A stretch of DNA of 59,652 bases from Myxococcota bacterium (GTDB lineage: Bacteria; Myxococcota_A; Polyangia; Palsa-1104; JAEUJZ01), in assembly GCA_025057315.1 (NCBI GenBank), contig JANWXW010000151.1, positions 1-59,652 on the forward strand, in the 5' to 3' direction. Numbering within the stretch: position 1 is the stretch's first letter; each line of letters begins with the position of its first letter. The position numbers and the translations under genes were made by a program. Below, piece after piece: positions 52,316 through 59,652 of the stretch. Under the pieces are notes generated by a model, which had not been told where the DNA came from, did not search any database, and worked only from the letters and a program-made list of their open reading frames with translations.

Positions 52316-54241
52316 TTACTGGGACTCGTTCAGGAAGACCGCCAGCTGGTTGGCCGTGGAGCCCACCGTGGCCACATCAAGGCGGCCGTCGCCGTTGAGG
52401 TCCGCCACCGCCACCCCGTAGGGGATAAGGGGCGCGGCCAGCCGGAGCAACCGCGGCAGGCCACCCCGACCGTCGGATAGGGCAAGTGTGGTCACGCCAT
52501 CATGGATGATGCGTTCGTCGGGGGCGCTGTTGGGTACGGCCGCATCTGGCAGGCCGTCTCCGTCGAGGTCGCCGAGCGCAATGGCAAACGGACCACCGCC
52601 GGCCGGACTCTTTTGTGGGGGCAAGAATGTTCCGCCTCCTGCATTGAGCAGCACGCTGATGTTGGCACTGCCCCGGCAGGAGAGCACCAGGTCCTGCCGG
52701 CCATCGCGGTTCATGTCGGCGGCGGCGATGCCAAAGGGGCCGATGCCACCAGCTGGCAAGTCGGGCCCCATGCGGAACGTACCGTCTCCCTGACCATAGA
52801 AGAGGCGGACGGCGCGGGTGGAGTTTACCGCCACTGCCAGGTCCACCGTTTCGTTTTCATCGATGCGGACAGCCACCAAGGTGGTATCGGCACGCGCCTC
52901 CCCCGTGGCCAGCCCCTCGGGTGGGGTGGGCAGCCCAAAGGTCCCATCGGGACGGGCCAGCAGGACGTAGAGCCGCCCCAGCGGCCCCTCCTCATCCGGT
53001 GTGGCATCGGTCACGGCCAGGTCGTCGCGTCCGTCTCCATCGAAGTCAGCGGCAGCGACCGCACTGGGCCAGATGCGCTTGGACCCCTCTGGCAGGGGGA
53101 CCTGGACATGGCCTTGCAGGGTCCCATCGCCGTTTCCGAGCAACACGCTGACGGTGGGACGGCGGTTGTCCGCGGTGGCCACATCCGGGTTCCGGTCTCC
53201 GTTGAAATCACCCAGCGCTGCATAGATTGGAAAGGGCGACCGTTCCATCGTGTGGAATACAGGGAAGCGTCCGGCTAGACGCAGGGTCCCATCGCCAGCG
53301 CCGAGGAAAGTCCGCACCGTGCCCTCGTCTTCGTCGACGACAATCAGGTCCATATGGCGATCGATCAATGGGTTCAGCTGTCCGGCCATTACAAAATATG
53401 GTTTGCGTCCCGTGGGAATGCGCGGCTGGGAGGCAAACCGGAGCGTGCCAAAGTAGTAGCCAAAGGCACCCGGCCGCGTGTGCGACTCACCTCCCCGTGA
53501 CAGCCTCACGTCGACGCGGCCGGGGGGACCGGGGGGCAGCATCAGCCGGGCACTGCGGCCGTCGGGAGTGACCTCGCCCAGCGGAGCCGGTGAGCCACCG
53601 ATGTACACCGTCACCGAGCTGTCCAGGGCCTCGCCGAGCACAGAGATGGGGATGCCTCCGGTGGTGGGGCCGTTTTCCGGGCGAAGTGCGCGCAGGCCCA
53701 GCCCGGGCACGCAGCGGCCTCCCTCGCAGCGATCGCTGGCGCAGTCGGCTGGCTGGAGGCAGGCCTGTCCCCCCAGGCAGCGCGGGCAGGGGCCACCGCA
53801 GTCCACATCGGTCTCGGCACCGCTCTGGCGACCGTCCTCGCAGCCAGAGTCCTGGCCTGGTGCGGTAGGACGCAACTCGATCCAGATAAACCGTCGCGTC
53901 CCGGGCACCAGGTCCGCTACCGTGCGCGCCCCGCTGAGCAGCACACGGCCATGGCGCAGCACTTCGGCATGGACGCGGATGGTGCGCCGGGCTTCATCGG
54001 GCAGAGGCAGCGCCACAGTCAACGGCAGAAGCTGGCCCCCAGGCACGGCGGTGTAGCTGTGCTCATGGCGGAACGCGCCATCCCCCTCCACCAGGAAGTG
54101 GGCGGCGTCGATGCGCTCGCCAAGACCCGTGGCAGACTGCAGGTTCACGTTTAGGCACGTGCCGGGATAGGGGTCGCAGGGCATTGCTTCGTCGCAGCCG
54201 CAGAGCGCGACGCACAGTGTGGCAAGGAGGAGGGCTCTCAT
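52316..54241 (-). CDS. FG-GAP/VCBS-repeat lipoprotein with IPT/TIG domain
   Basis: A 641-residue lipoprotein: leader MRALLLATLCVALCGC (lipobox near Cys 14/16), an N-terminal beta region, a Cys-rich CxxGGxxCxxG section (about 145-195), an IPT/TIG-like Ig domain (about 200-280; RPENGPTTGGIPISVLGEAL), then five or six FG-GAP repeats (about 290-640) with the calcium-loop pattern DFNGDRNPDVA, DFDGDGRDDLA, DMNRDGRQDLV, DLDGDGLPDAA and DLNGDGRLDVA. These form a beta-propeller like integrin alpha chains, usually for surface binding. ATG 54241 is set by the lipoprotein leader; its ribosome site is poor. A perfect 12-base palindrome lies 10 bases upstream. Confidence 0.88.
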   Translation of the reverse strand: MRALLLATLCVALCGCDEAMPCDPYPGTCLNVNLQSATGLGERIDAAHFLVEGDGAFRHEHSYTAVPGGQLLPLTVALPLPDEARRTIRVHAEVLRHGRVLLSGARTVADLVPGTRRFIWIELRPTAPGQDSGCEDGRQSGAETDVDCGGPCPRCLGGQACLQPADCASDRCEGGRCVPGLGLRALRPENGPTTGGIPISVLGEALDSSVTVYIGGSPAPLGEVTPDGRSARLMLPPGPPGRVDVRLSRGGESHTRPGAFGYYFGTLRFASQPRIPTGRKPYFVMAGQLNPLIDRHMDLIVVDEDEGTVRTFLGAGDGTLRLAGRFPVFHTMERSPFPIYAALGDFNGDRNPDVATADNRRPTVSVLLGNGDGTLQGHVQVPLPEGSKRIWPSAVAAADFDGDGRDDLAVTDATPDEEGPLGRLYVLLARPDGTFGLPTPPEGLATGEARADTTLVAVRIDENETVDLAVAVNSTRAVRLFYGQGDGTFRMGPDLPAGGIGPFGIAAADMNRDGRQDLVLSCRGSANISVLLNAGGGTFLPPQKSPAGGGPFAIALGDLDGDGLPDAAVPNSAPDERIIHDGVTTLALSDGRGGLPRLLRLAAPLIPYGVAVADLNGDGRLDVATVGSTANQLAVFLNESQ

Positions 54242-54250
54242 GTGCGATGT

Positions 54251-54262
54251 AGATGTACATCT
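54251..54262. promoter_or_regulatory. Perfect 12-bp palindrome upstream of FG-GAP lipoprotein gene
   Basis: AGATGTACATCT is a perfect palindrome 10 bases upstream of the lipoprotein start codon, next to a GATGTA direct repeat. It is in the right place for a repressor operator that would control the three-gene envelope operon. Confidence 0.35.
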
Positions 54263-54601
54263 AAGCATCCCTGTCTCCAGGCGGCCAGCCCCCCAAGCAA
54301 CGGATGTAGAGCCGGCACCGGGAGCACGCCAGGAAGCGGGCTCGGGCGGGCCGGGATGCGCGCGCACCCTTGGCGGCATCGGCATTCCCCTGGAGGGCCT
54401 GCTCTGCTGCTCGGGCTGGACCCGACCGTGGCCCGCAGGGACGTGGTCACGAACAGATGGCCATCCCTGCCTCGCCCCTTCGGAGCCAGGACACGCTTGG
54501 GCTGCCCTGCATGTGGGCAGGGACTGGCCGTACTGTCGATGGCCCGCTCGTCTGGTCTGGCCGGGACATGGCTCCCTAGGCCCCCCTTGGAGCCGTGAGG
54601 G
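54263..54601. other. Intergenic region without recognised gene
   Basis: About 340 bases lie between the pseudokinase-kinase gene and the FG-GAP lipoprotein gene, both on the - strand. Open frames in it have no family resemblance. It probably holds the promoter of the envelope operon, but I see no clear -35/-10 pair or terminator. Confidence 0.4.
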
Positions 54602-57349
54602 CTATGGCGGCAGCAGGTGCAGGATCGCCGTGGCTGCTGCCACCTGCACCTCCCGAGGGCCCGTGCCCAGCGATTGGCCCAGAGAGGCTGCATCGGCGAC
54701 CTCCCCGCAGTCCCCTAGGGCAGCAGCCGCCAGGGCTCGTTCTGCCGGTGGTCGCTGTGGCTCCAGAAGCCAGCGGCGCAGCTCGGCACAGGCCCGGCCA
54801 TCGCGGAGGGCAGCCAGGGCACGCAGCGCGGCAGCCTGCCCCGCACCGGCTCGCTCCGCAGCGTGGCCCAGGGCAGCCCGTCCGGTCTCGTCTCCCAGAC
54901 GGGCGAGCTGCGCCGCGGCCTGGAGGCGAATCGTCTCCTCCTCGGTGGTCAGCAGCGCGCCGAGCTGCCCCCGCGCGCCCCGCTCGCCGGCCTCTGCCAG
55001 CGTTCCCAGGGCCTCGACTTGCTGTGCGGGCGCGGCATTGGCAAGGGCCCGCAGCAAAGCACGTCGTCCCTCGCGATCGCCGCGCTGCATCAGATATCGT
55101 GCTGCCAGCAGCCGGACCGAGGGGTCGCGCGACAGGAGCGCCTCGCGCAGGCGCTTGCGTCCTCGCGCGTCCCCGAGTTGCTCCAGCGCGGCGGCGGCCT
55201 CGACGAACGTCACGCCATCAGTGGTCGTCTCCACCAGATGCACCAGGCCTGCCACCACGGCCGCCGGCTCGCTGACGCCGGCTTGGACCAGCGCCGCCAA
55301 TGCCAGGGCAGCCTGGCCCTGCACGCGGGGTGAGGCATCGGTCAGGGCCGACATCAGTACGGTCACCGCCGCGCTCTCGCGGGATCTCCCGAGCCCTGCG
55401 GCCGCGCGCTGGCGCACATCGGCCTCCCCCCTGGTGTCCTCTAGGGCCGCTCGCAGCTCCGCCAACGCCTGTGCGCGCAGCGCCTGTGCCTCCAAGGGCG
55501 CCGGCCGCCTCGGAGGGGACTCCACCACAGGCGGAGGCGGCGGTTTGGCAACCTCTTCTTGCGGGGGCAAGGCGGGCACCGCCCTCCGGGGGCGAGGCGG
55601 TGGCCACAGCGCTACGGTCGCGGCCAGCGCGACAACTCCCACCGCTCCGGCCACAATCAGGACCCGTCGCCCACCCAAGGCCCTCGATGTCCCGGACTGG
55701 GGCTCTGGCACGCGCCCGGCCGGCTCGAGCTGGGCCGCCACCTCGGCCATGGTGGGCCGCTCTGCCGGCAGGAAGGCCAGCATGCGTGCCAGCAGTGCCT
55801 CGGTCTGCTCTGACACGTGCGGTGCGAGCCGACGCACAGGCGGAATGTCGGCCCAGCTCATCGAGCCCACTCCCCCCTGCTCTTGGGCCGCCTCCTGCGG
55901 CCGCTTGCCCGTCAGCAGCTCGTACAGGATCGCGCCCAGCGCATAGACGTCGGTACGGTCCGTGACCCCGCCAGCGCCGGAGAGCTGCTCTGGGGCCATG
56001 TAGCCTGGCGTGCCCAGCGTAGTCCCAGCATGGGTGTGCACCATCGTGGCGTCTCCGTCGCTGGGCTGGGCCTGCGTCACCTTGGCGATGCCGAAGTCGA
56101 GCAACTTCACACGCTCGCCGCCTGGCGCCACTGGGTCGGGCACAAGCATGATGTTGTCGGGCTTAAGGTCGCGATGGATCACGGCCTTGGCATGGGCCGC
56201 AGCGGCCACCACCGCGATCTGGTGCGCCAGTGCCAGCGCCTCGCCCTCGGGCAGAGAACCCCCCCGGGCCAGCCGTCGCGCTTCCAGCGACTCGCCCTGC
56301 AGCAACTCCATGATCAGATAGGGCTGCCCGGTGGGGAGCTGGCCAAACTCAAAGATCTGAACCAGGCCAGGGTGGCGGATGAGGTTTACCGCGCGGGCCT
56401 CGTTGAGGAAGCGCTTGGACACCTCGGGCATCTGCGCGAACTGCGAGCGGAGGATCTTGATGGCTGCCGGCCGGCCGATCTGCTCGTGGATTGCGCGGAA
56501 CACCGTGCCCATGCCCCCCTGGGCGATGCGCCCGACGATCTTGTAGTGGCCGATGGTCTGTCCGATGAGCAGGCCTTCTTCGAGCTGGGCCAGCCGCTCG
56601 GCGACCTGGCTCATGGTGGGCCGCTGTGCCGGGTCCCTGGCCTGCATGGCCTGCAGGAGCAGGGACAGCCCCTTGCCCAGGGCCGGCACCAGATGATCGA
56701 CAGGAATGGGCGGGGCGCCTCCTTCACTCTGGAGGCGGTTGCGTCCGGTCAGCATCTCGTATAGCAGCGCCCCAAGGGCGTGCACATCAGCTGCGGCTCC
56801 GCCCTGGCCCGCACCTCCCGAGGTCAGCTCGGGGGCCAGGTAGGGGACCGCGCTGGGCTCGGGGCGCACGCGGAGAATGCGCGGCAGGCCAAGACCCGAC
56901 AGCCGTACCTGGACCCCGCCCCGCCCGTCTTCACCCAGGTAAATGCACTCCGGCCGCAGCGACAGGTGCACCAACCCCTTGCGGTGGGCAGCCGCCAGGA
57001 CCAGCGCCAGCGTCTGCCCCACGTGCAGCGCGAGCTGCGGGGGCAGGGGCCCACCCGCGAGCCGCTCGCGCAGCGTAGGGGTTGCTACGTGCTCGCTCGT
57101 CATGTAGATGCGTCCATCGGACAGCCGGCCCACGGCCAGAGGCCGCACCAGCTCCGGCAAGGGCAACAGGCGCAGCGCGTGCACCAGGTCTAGGCAGCGC
57201 TTTTCGACGTCCGGGTCGCGGCACAGGCTGGCGCGCAGCAAGCGCAGCACCACCCGTTCGGGGCCGCGCTCCTCCGACGATACCAGGAACAGCTCGCCGA
57301 GCGCATCCTCGCCCAGCTTCTGCTCCACCTTGTAGCGTCCGAAGTTCAT
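54602..57349 (-). CDS. Tandem pseudokinase-kinase with TM and HEAT repeats
   Basis: A 915-residue protein with two kinase folds. Domain 1 (5-255) is a pseudokinase: the ATP Lys is Arg (VVLRLL, R36), HRD is H128-L-S130 (HLSLRPE), DFG is S151-G-L153, though the APE motif remains. Domain 2 (268-542) is complete: QGGMGTVF (278-284), K298, HRDLKPDN (392-399), DFG (418-420), GTPGYMAPE. A membrane helix (about 562-582) leads to a Pro-rich linker and about 290 residues of HEAT-like repeats (620-915; e.g. VRQRAAAGLGRSRESAAVTVL, AERALAAAALGDCGEVAD). The HEAT array would lie outside the cytoplasm. AGGATAA precedes ATG 57349. It is divergent from the arginase-family gene. Confidence 0.92.
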   Translation of the reverse strand: MNFGRYKVEQKLGEDALGELFLVSSEERGPERVVLRLLRASLCRDPDVEKRCLDLVHALRLLPLPELVRPLAVGRLSDGRIYMTSEHVATPTLRERLAGGPLPPQLALHVGQTLALVLAAAHRKGLVHLSLRPECIYLGEDGRGGVQVRLSGLGLPRILRVRPEPSAVPYLAPELTSGGAGQGGAAADVHALGALLYEMLTGRNRLQSEGGAPPIPVDHLVPALGKGLSLLLQAMQARDPAQRPTMSQVAERLAQLEEGLLIGQTIGHYKIVGRIAQGGMGTVFRAIHEQIGRPAAIKILRSQFAQMPEVSKRFLNEARAVNLIRHPGLVQIFEFGQLPTGQPYLIMELLQGESLEARRLARGGSLPEGEALALAHQIAVVAAAAHAKAVIHRDLKPDNIMLVPDPVAPGGERVKLLDFGIAKVTQAQPSDGDATMVHTHAGTTLGTPGYMAPEQLSGAGGVTDRTDVYALGAILYELLTGKRPQEAAQEQGGVGSMSWADIPPVRRLAPHVSEQTEALLARMLAFLPAERPTMAEVAAQLEPAGRVPEPQSGTSRALGGRRVLIVAGAVGVVALAATVALWPPPRPRRAVPALPPQEEVAKPPPPPVVESPPRRPAPLEAQALRAQALAELRAALEDTRGEADVRQRAAAGLGRSRESAAVTVLMSALTDASPRVQGQAALALAALVQAGVSEPAAVVAGLVHLVETTTDGVTFVEAAAALEQLGDARGRKRLREALLSRDPSVRLLAARYLMQRGDREGRRALLRALANAAPAQQVEALGTLAEAGERGARGQLGALLTTEEETIRLQAAAQLARLGDETGRAALGHAAERAGAGQAAALRALAALRDGRACAELRRWLLEPQRPPAERALAAAALGDCGEVADAASLGQSLGTGPREVQVAAATAILHLLPP

Positions 57350-57441
57350 TCGAGGGTTTATCCTGATTCATCATACCCTACCTGAGCGCTCTTTCCCTGC
57401 CCCCATGACCTGGTCGGTATAATGACGTCGGTGATGACTTC

Positions 57442-58581
57442 ATGGGCGACCTGACGCACATTGCCGATGGCTGGTCCCGCTGGCAGCGCGGCCCCCAGGA
57501 GGCGCTGCGGCTTCTGCTGCGCCCGGCCGGCGGGGGCATCTTCACCGTCTCGACGGGTCGGGAGCAACAGGTGCGTCTGCAAGAGCAGATCTACGGGGTT
57601 TCCGGGGAGCAAGAGGTGGTGCGGCGCTGGCACGAGGATCTGGCGCGCCTGCCGGGGGCGCGCGTGCTTCTTTTGGGCGTTCCGTCCGATGTGGGCGCAG
57701 GGTTTGCCCGCGGCGCAAGCTTTGGACCCCAGGGGCTGAGGCAGGCCCTGCTTGGGGCGTGCCCGGACCTGCTGCGCGACCCCCGTCTGGTGGACCTGGG
57801 CGACGTGCTGGTCGTCCCACAGCTGCTAGAGGACGAGATGCTGTCCGAGATGCAGCTGCGCCGCACCAGGAGGGCGCGCTATGGCGACGAGGAGATGCCC
57901 CTGCCGGTGTCACCGCTCAGTGCGGCCGAGGTGGCGCTGCGGGCGGCGCTGTCCCTGGCTCCGCACGCACGGCCTCTGCTGCTCGGTGGGGACCATTCGG
58001 TCAGCTGGCCCGCGGTGTGCGCGCTGCTTCCCGCTGGGGAGCCGGCGCAGGACGTGGGCATTCTGCACCTGGATGCCCATACCGATCTTCTTGCCGAGCG
58101 GCTGGGGGTGCGCTACTGCTTCGCCACTTGGGCCTACCATGCCAACGAGCGGATCGGTCGCGGGGGGCGGCTGGTGCAGGTGGGTATCCGTGCCTCGACG
58201 CGAGAGCGCGCTCACTGGGAGAGCACGCTCGGCGTACGGCAGTACTGGATGGAGGAAGTCCGCGCCCGCGGCGTGTCGGAGATTGGACGCGAGATTGTCG
58301 CCGAGCTGCGTCAGCGGGGCGTGCGCCGGCTGTATGTGTCCAACGACATCGATGGCACGGATCCAGCCTTCGCCTCGGCCACTGGGACCCCCGAGCCGGG
58401 GGGGTTGCTCCCCGAGGAGGTCTGCGAGCTGGTGCGCGCGGTCGGTGCAGCCTTTACACCGCTGGGGGCCGATCTGACGGAAGTCGCTCCACCGCTGGGA
58501 CGCGATTCCGGCGAACCGGCGCGGACCCTGGCTACCGCCGTTCGCTACCTTGAGACGATGCTGGCGCTGCTGCTGTCGTGA
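57442..58581 (+). CDS. Arginase/agmatinase-family hydrolase
   Basis: A 379-residue ureohydrolase with a complete binuclear manganese site: GGDHS (182-186), DAHTD (211-215) and SNDIDGTDP (300-308, SxDxDxxDP), followed by TGTPEPGG. The family hydrolyses guanidino groups (arginine, agmatine, formimidoglutamate, guanidinobutyrate); the substrate is not evident. It is longer than typical (about 300) because of an N-terminal extension of about 70 residues and an insertion near 120-165. Being divergent from the pseudokinase-kinase gene (92-base gap) suggests no clear pathway. Its stop codon lies in the loop of a 12-bp hairpin. Confidence 0.9.
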   Translation: MGDLTHIADGWSRWQRGPQEALRLLLRPAGGGIFTVSTGREQQVRLQEQIYGVSGEQEVVRRWHEDLARLPGARVLLLGVPSDVGAGFARGASFGPQGLRQALLGACPDLLRDPRLVDLGDVLVVPQLLEDEMLSEMQLRRTRRARYGDEEMPLPVSPLSAAEVALRAALSLAPHARPLLLGGDHSVSWPAVCALLPAGEPAQDVGILHLDAHTDLLAERLGVRYCFATWAYHANERIGRGGRLVQVGIRASTRERAHWESTLGVRQYWMEEVRARGVSEIGREIVAELRQRGVRRLYVSNDIDGTDPAFASATGTPEPGGLLPEEVCELVRAVGAAFTPLGADLTEVAPPLGRDSGEPARTLATAVRYLETMLALLLS

Positions 58582-58595
58582 TAAGCAGCAGCGCC
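58563..58595. terminator. Strong hairpin with stop codon in its loop
   Basis: GGCGCTGCTGCT (58563-58574) pairs perfectly over 12 bp with AGCAGCAGCGCC (58584-58595), leaving a 9-base loop that contains the TGA stop of the arginase-family gene. It lies between convergent genes and is the strongest hairpin I found, a likely bidirectional terminator or mRNA 3' end protector, without a U-tract. Confidence 0.6.
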
Positions 58596-58632
58596 GCGGC
58601 GCGGAAAGGACGGGCTTGTGATGGGCAGCTTG

Positions 58633-59652
58633 TTATGGGCAGGGGAAGATCTCGCGCAGGAGCCGCTGCGCCCTCCCCACGTCGACCTGAGCCGCATCGG
58701 TCCGCGACAGCTCTTGCTGCAGCTGGTCCGCCCGCGCGGCATCGCGCAGCCGAGCCTCTCGTAGCAGCGACGCGCCAAGGATCTGGATGAACGCCAGGTC
58801 CGCATCCCGACGGTCGCCGGTGTTTTGGCGCAGCTGCCCCAGCCGTGCTTCCACCACCCGAGCCACGCCGGCGTGCAGCGCGCGGTCGAGCTGGCCAATG
58901 GCGCGGTCGCGCAGGGCCGCATTCTGTGCCGGTAGCGCCGGATCCAGATCGCGCCAGCAGCGAACAGCGAGCGTACCGTCGAAGATGGCGTTGTGCACGC
59001 CCGGGTCGACCATGCGCACATACCGCGCCAGCCCCCGACCACCGCCGCGCTGCTCGCCGCCACCGTAGTAGGCCCAGCAGGAGTCGCAGTCGTCCTTCTT
59101 CTCCGTGCCGCAGGTGACGGCCTCCTTGTGCGTAGAGATGAACAGGAACCACAGCAGTCCAGCCTCGACCCGCGCGGCGTTGACGCGCGGATTCTCGCCC
59201 CGACCACCAGCGGCCAGCGCGTCGTTGACAAGGGGTGACATGCGTGCCGGGCCGACGCATCGGTCTGGGTTCATCTGGGCCACCATCATGTCGCCGCAGC
59301 GGGTCTTGCCCATGGCGTCCAGCACCGGGGGATAGTGCTCGTCCTCGCGGCGGCTGAGGCGGGACTGGAGGCCATTGTCTTCACGGAGACGGACACTGGC
59401 CTGCAGGAAGTCATCCTGCGTGGGCAGGCGGTCGCCACGCCACAGCAGGTCAGCGATGGCCTCGAAGGCGGCAATGCGGGCGATGGTGCTGATGCTGCCC
59501 GGGTTGAAGGGGTGGTACTGGCCGTCGTCGCTGATGCAGGCGGCATAGGGCGGCGAGGGGCGGCCCGGTACGTAGTCTCCCGGCTGCGGCGGGCAGGTGC
59601 GGTTGTCGCCCTGGTCACCGCCAGAGCTGGCCAGGTCAGGGGCAGGAGCCCC
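58633..59652 (-). CDS. Unknown protein, 5' end beyond window
   Basis: The frame is open to the right edge, so the visible 339 residues are the C-terminal part. The visible start (GAPAPDLASSGGDQGDNRTCPP) resembles a linker after a lipoprotein leader, so the protein may be exported. Recognisable blocks include GSISTIARIAAFEAIADLLWR, LDAMGKTRCGDMMVAQMNPDRCVGPARM, AARVEAGLLWFLFISTHKEAVTC and KKDDCDSCWAYYGG; Cys residues are regularly placed. I do not recognise the family. It is convergent with the arginase-family gene across the strong hairpin. Confidence 0.65.
   Translation of the reverse strand, partial: GAPAPDLASSGGDQGDNRTCPPQPGDYVPGRPSPPYAACISDDGQYHPFNPGSISTIARIAAFEAIADLLWRGDRLPTQDDFLQASVRLREDNGLQSRLSRREDEHYPPVLDAMGKTRCGDMMVAQMNPDRCVGPARMSPLVNDALAAGGRGENPRVNAARVEAGLLWFLFISTHKEAVTCGTEKKDDCDSCWAYYGGGEQRGGGRGLARYVRMVDPGVHNAIFDGTLAVRCWRDLDPALPAQNAALRDRAIGQLDRALHAGVARVVEARLGQLRQNTGDRRDADLAFIQILGASLLREARLRDAARADQLQQELSRTDAAQVDVGRAQRLLREIFPCP

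Overview
The window is a gene-dense, high-GC chromosomal stretch (about 50 protein genes and one tRNA) from a bacterium that looks like a myxobacterium or close relative (Myxococcota, formerly Deltaproteobacteria). The reasons are five Hanks-type Ser/Thr kinases in 60 kb (one cut by the left edge), kinase partners with PEGA domains, Cys-rich and FG-GAP lipoproteins, DUF4331, a REC-XRE regulator, frequent GTG/TTG starts and many coding overlaps. No insertion sequence, prophage, integrase, CRISPR array or rRNA was seen, so this reads as stable core/lineage chromosome rather than an island. No taxonomic marker was searched, so the assignment is inference.

Layout. 1-5.3 kb: C-terminal part of a kinase, a PilZ protein, a small lipoprotein, an APH/homoserine-kinase-like phosphotransferase, a zinc-ribbon protein, an unknown protein and a dCMP deaminase. 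5.5-10.9 kb: a tightly packed + strand run of a DUF882/M15 peptidase, RecD2 helicase, Cys-rich lipoprotein and membrane kinase. 11.1-17.3 kb (- strand): Cache-type class III nucleotide cyclase, PRPP synthetase, a small conserved protein, a lipoprotein and a kinase-PEGA protein. 17.5-26.5 kb: DUF2332 protein, DnaK, MTA phosphorylase with a PfkB kinase, a tandem HCCA-isomerase-like protein, and a GspE/PilB ATPase coupled to a lipoprotein. 26.6-32 kb: DUF4331 and NHL-like lipoprotein pair, a response regulator, dapA-dapB. 32-42 kb: a methyltransferase/coiled-coil giant, an XRE regulator with a basic tail, a kinase/TPR-PEGA/beta-helix operon, a GYNHNV-type protein and glutaredoxin. 42-48 kb: PlsC, an SPFH-SHOCT protein, a Nudix enzyme, an LTD-like protein, AspRS, REC-XRE and tRNA-Pro. 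48-59.7 kb: M16 protease, beta-barrel and FG-GAP lipoprotein operon, a pseudokinase-kinase-HEAT protein, an arginase-family enzyme and a 5'-truncated unknown.

How the genes fit together. Housekeeping enzymes (prs, dapAB, aspS, dnaK, recD2, mtnP, plsC, grxC) are interspersed with signalling and envelope genes. Three strands of signalling coexist: Ser/Thr kinases, two-component receivers, and cyclic nucleotides (class III cyclase; PilZ and MshEN-type c-di-GMP sensors). Several kinases sit directly beside lipoprotein or PEGA/TPR membrane genes, suggesting kinase-envelope modules. The best candidates for undescribed biology are the pseudokinase-kinase-TM-HEAT protein (54602-57349), the methyltransferase fused to about 800 residues of coiled coil (32003-35398), the FG-GAP/beta-barrel/M16 operon (48080-54241), and the isolated secretion ATPase with an MshEN domain coupled to a lipoprotein (23945-26535).
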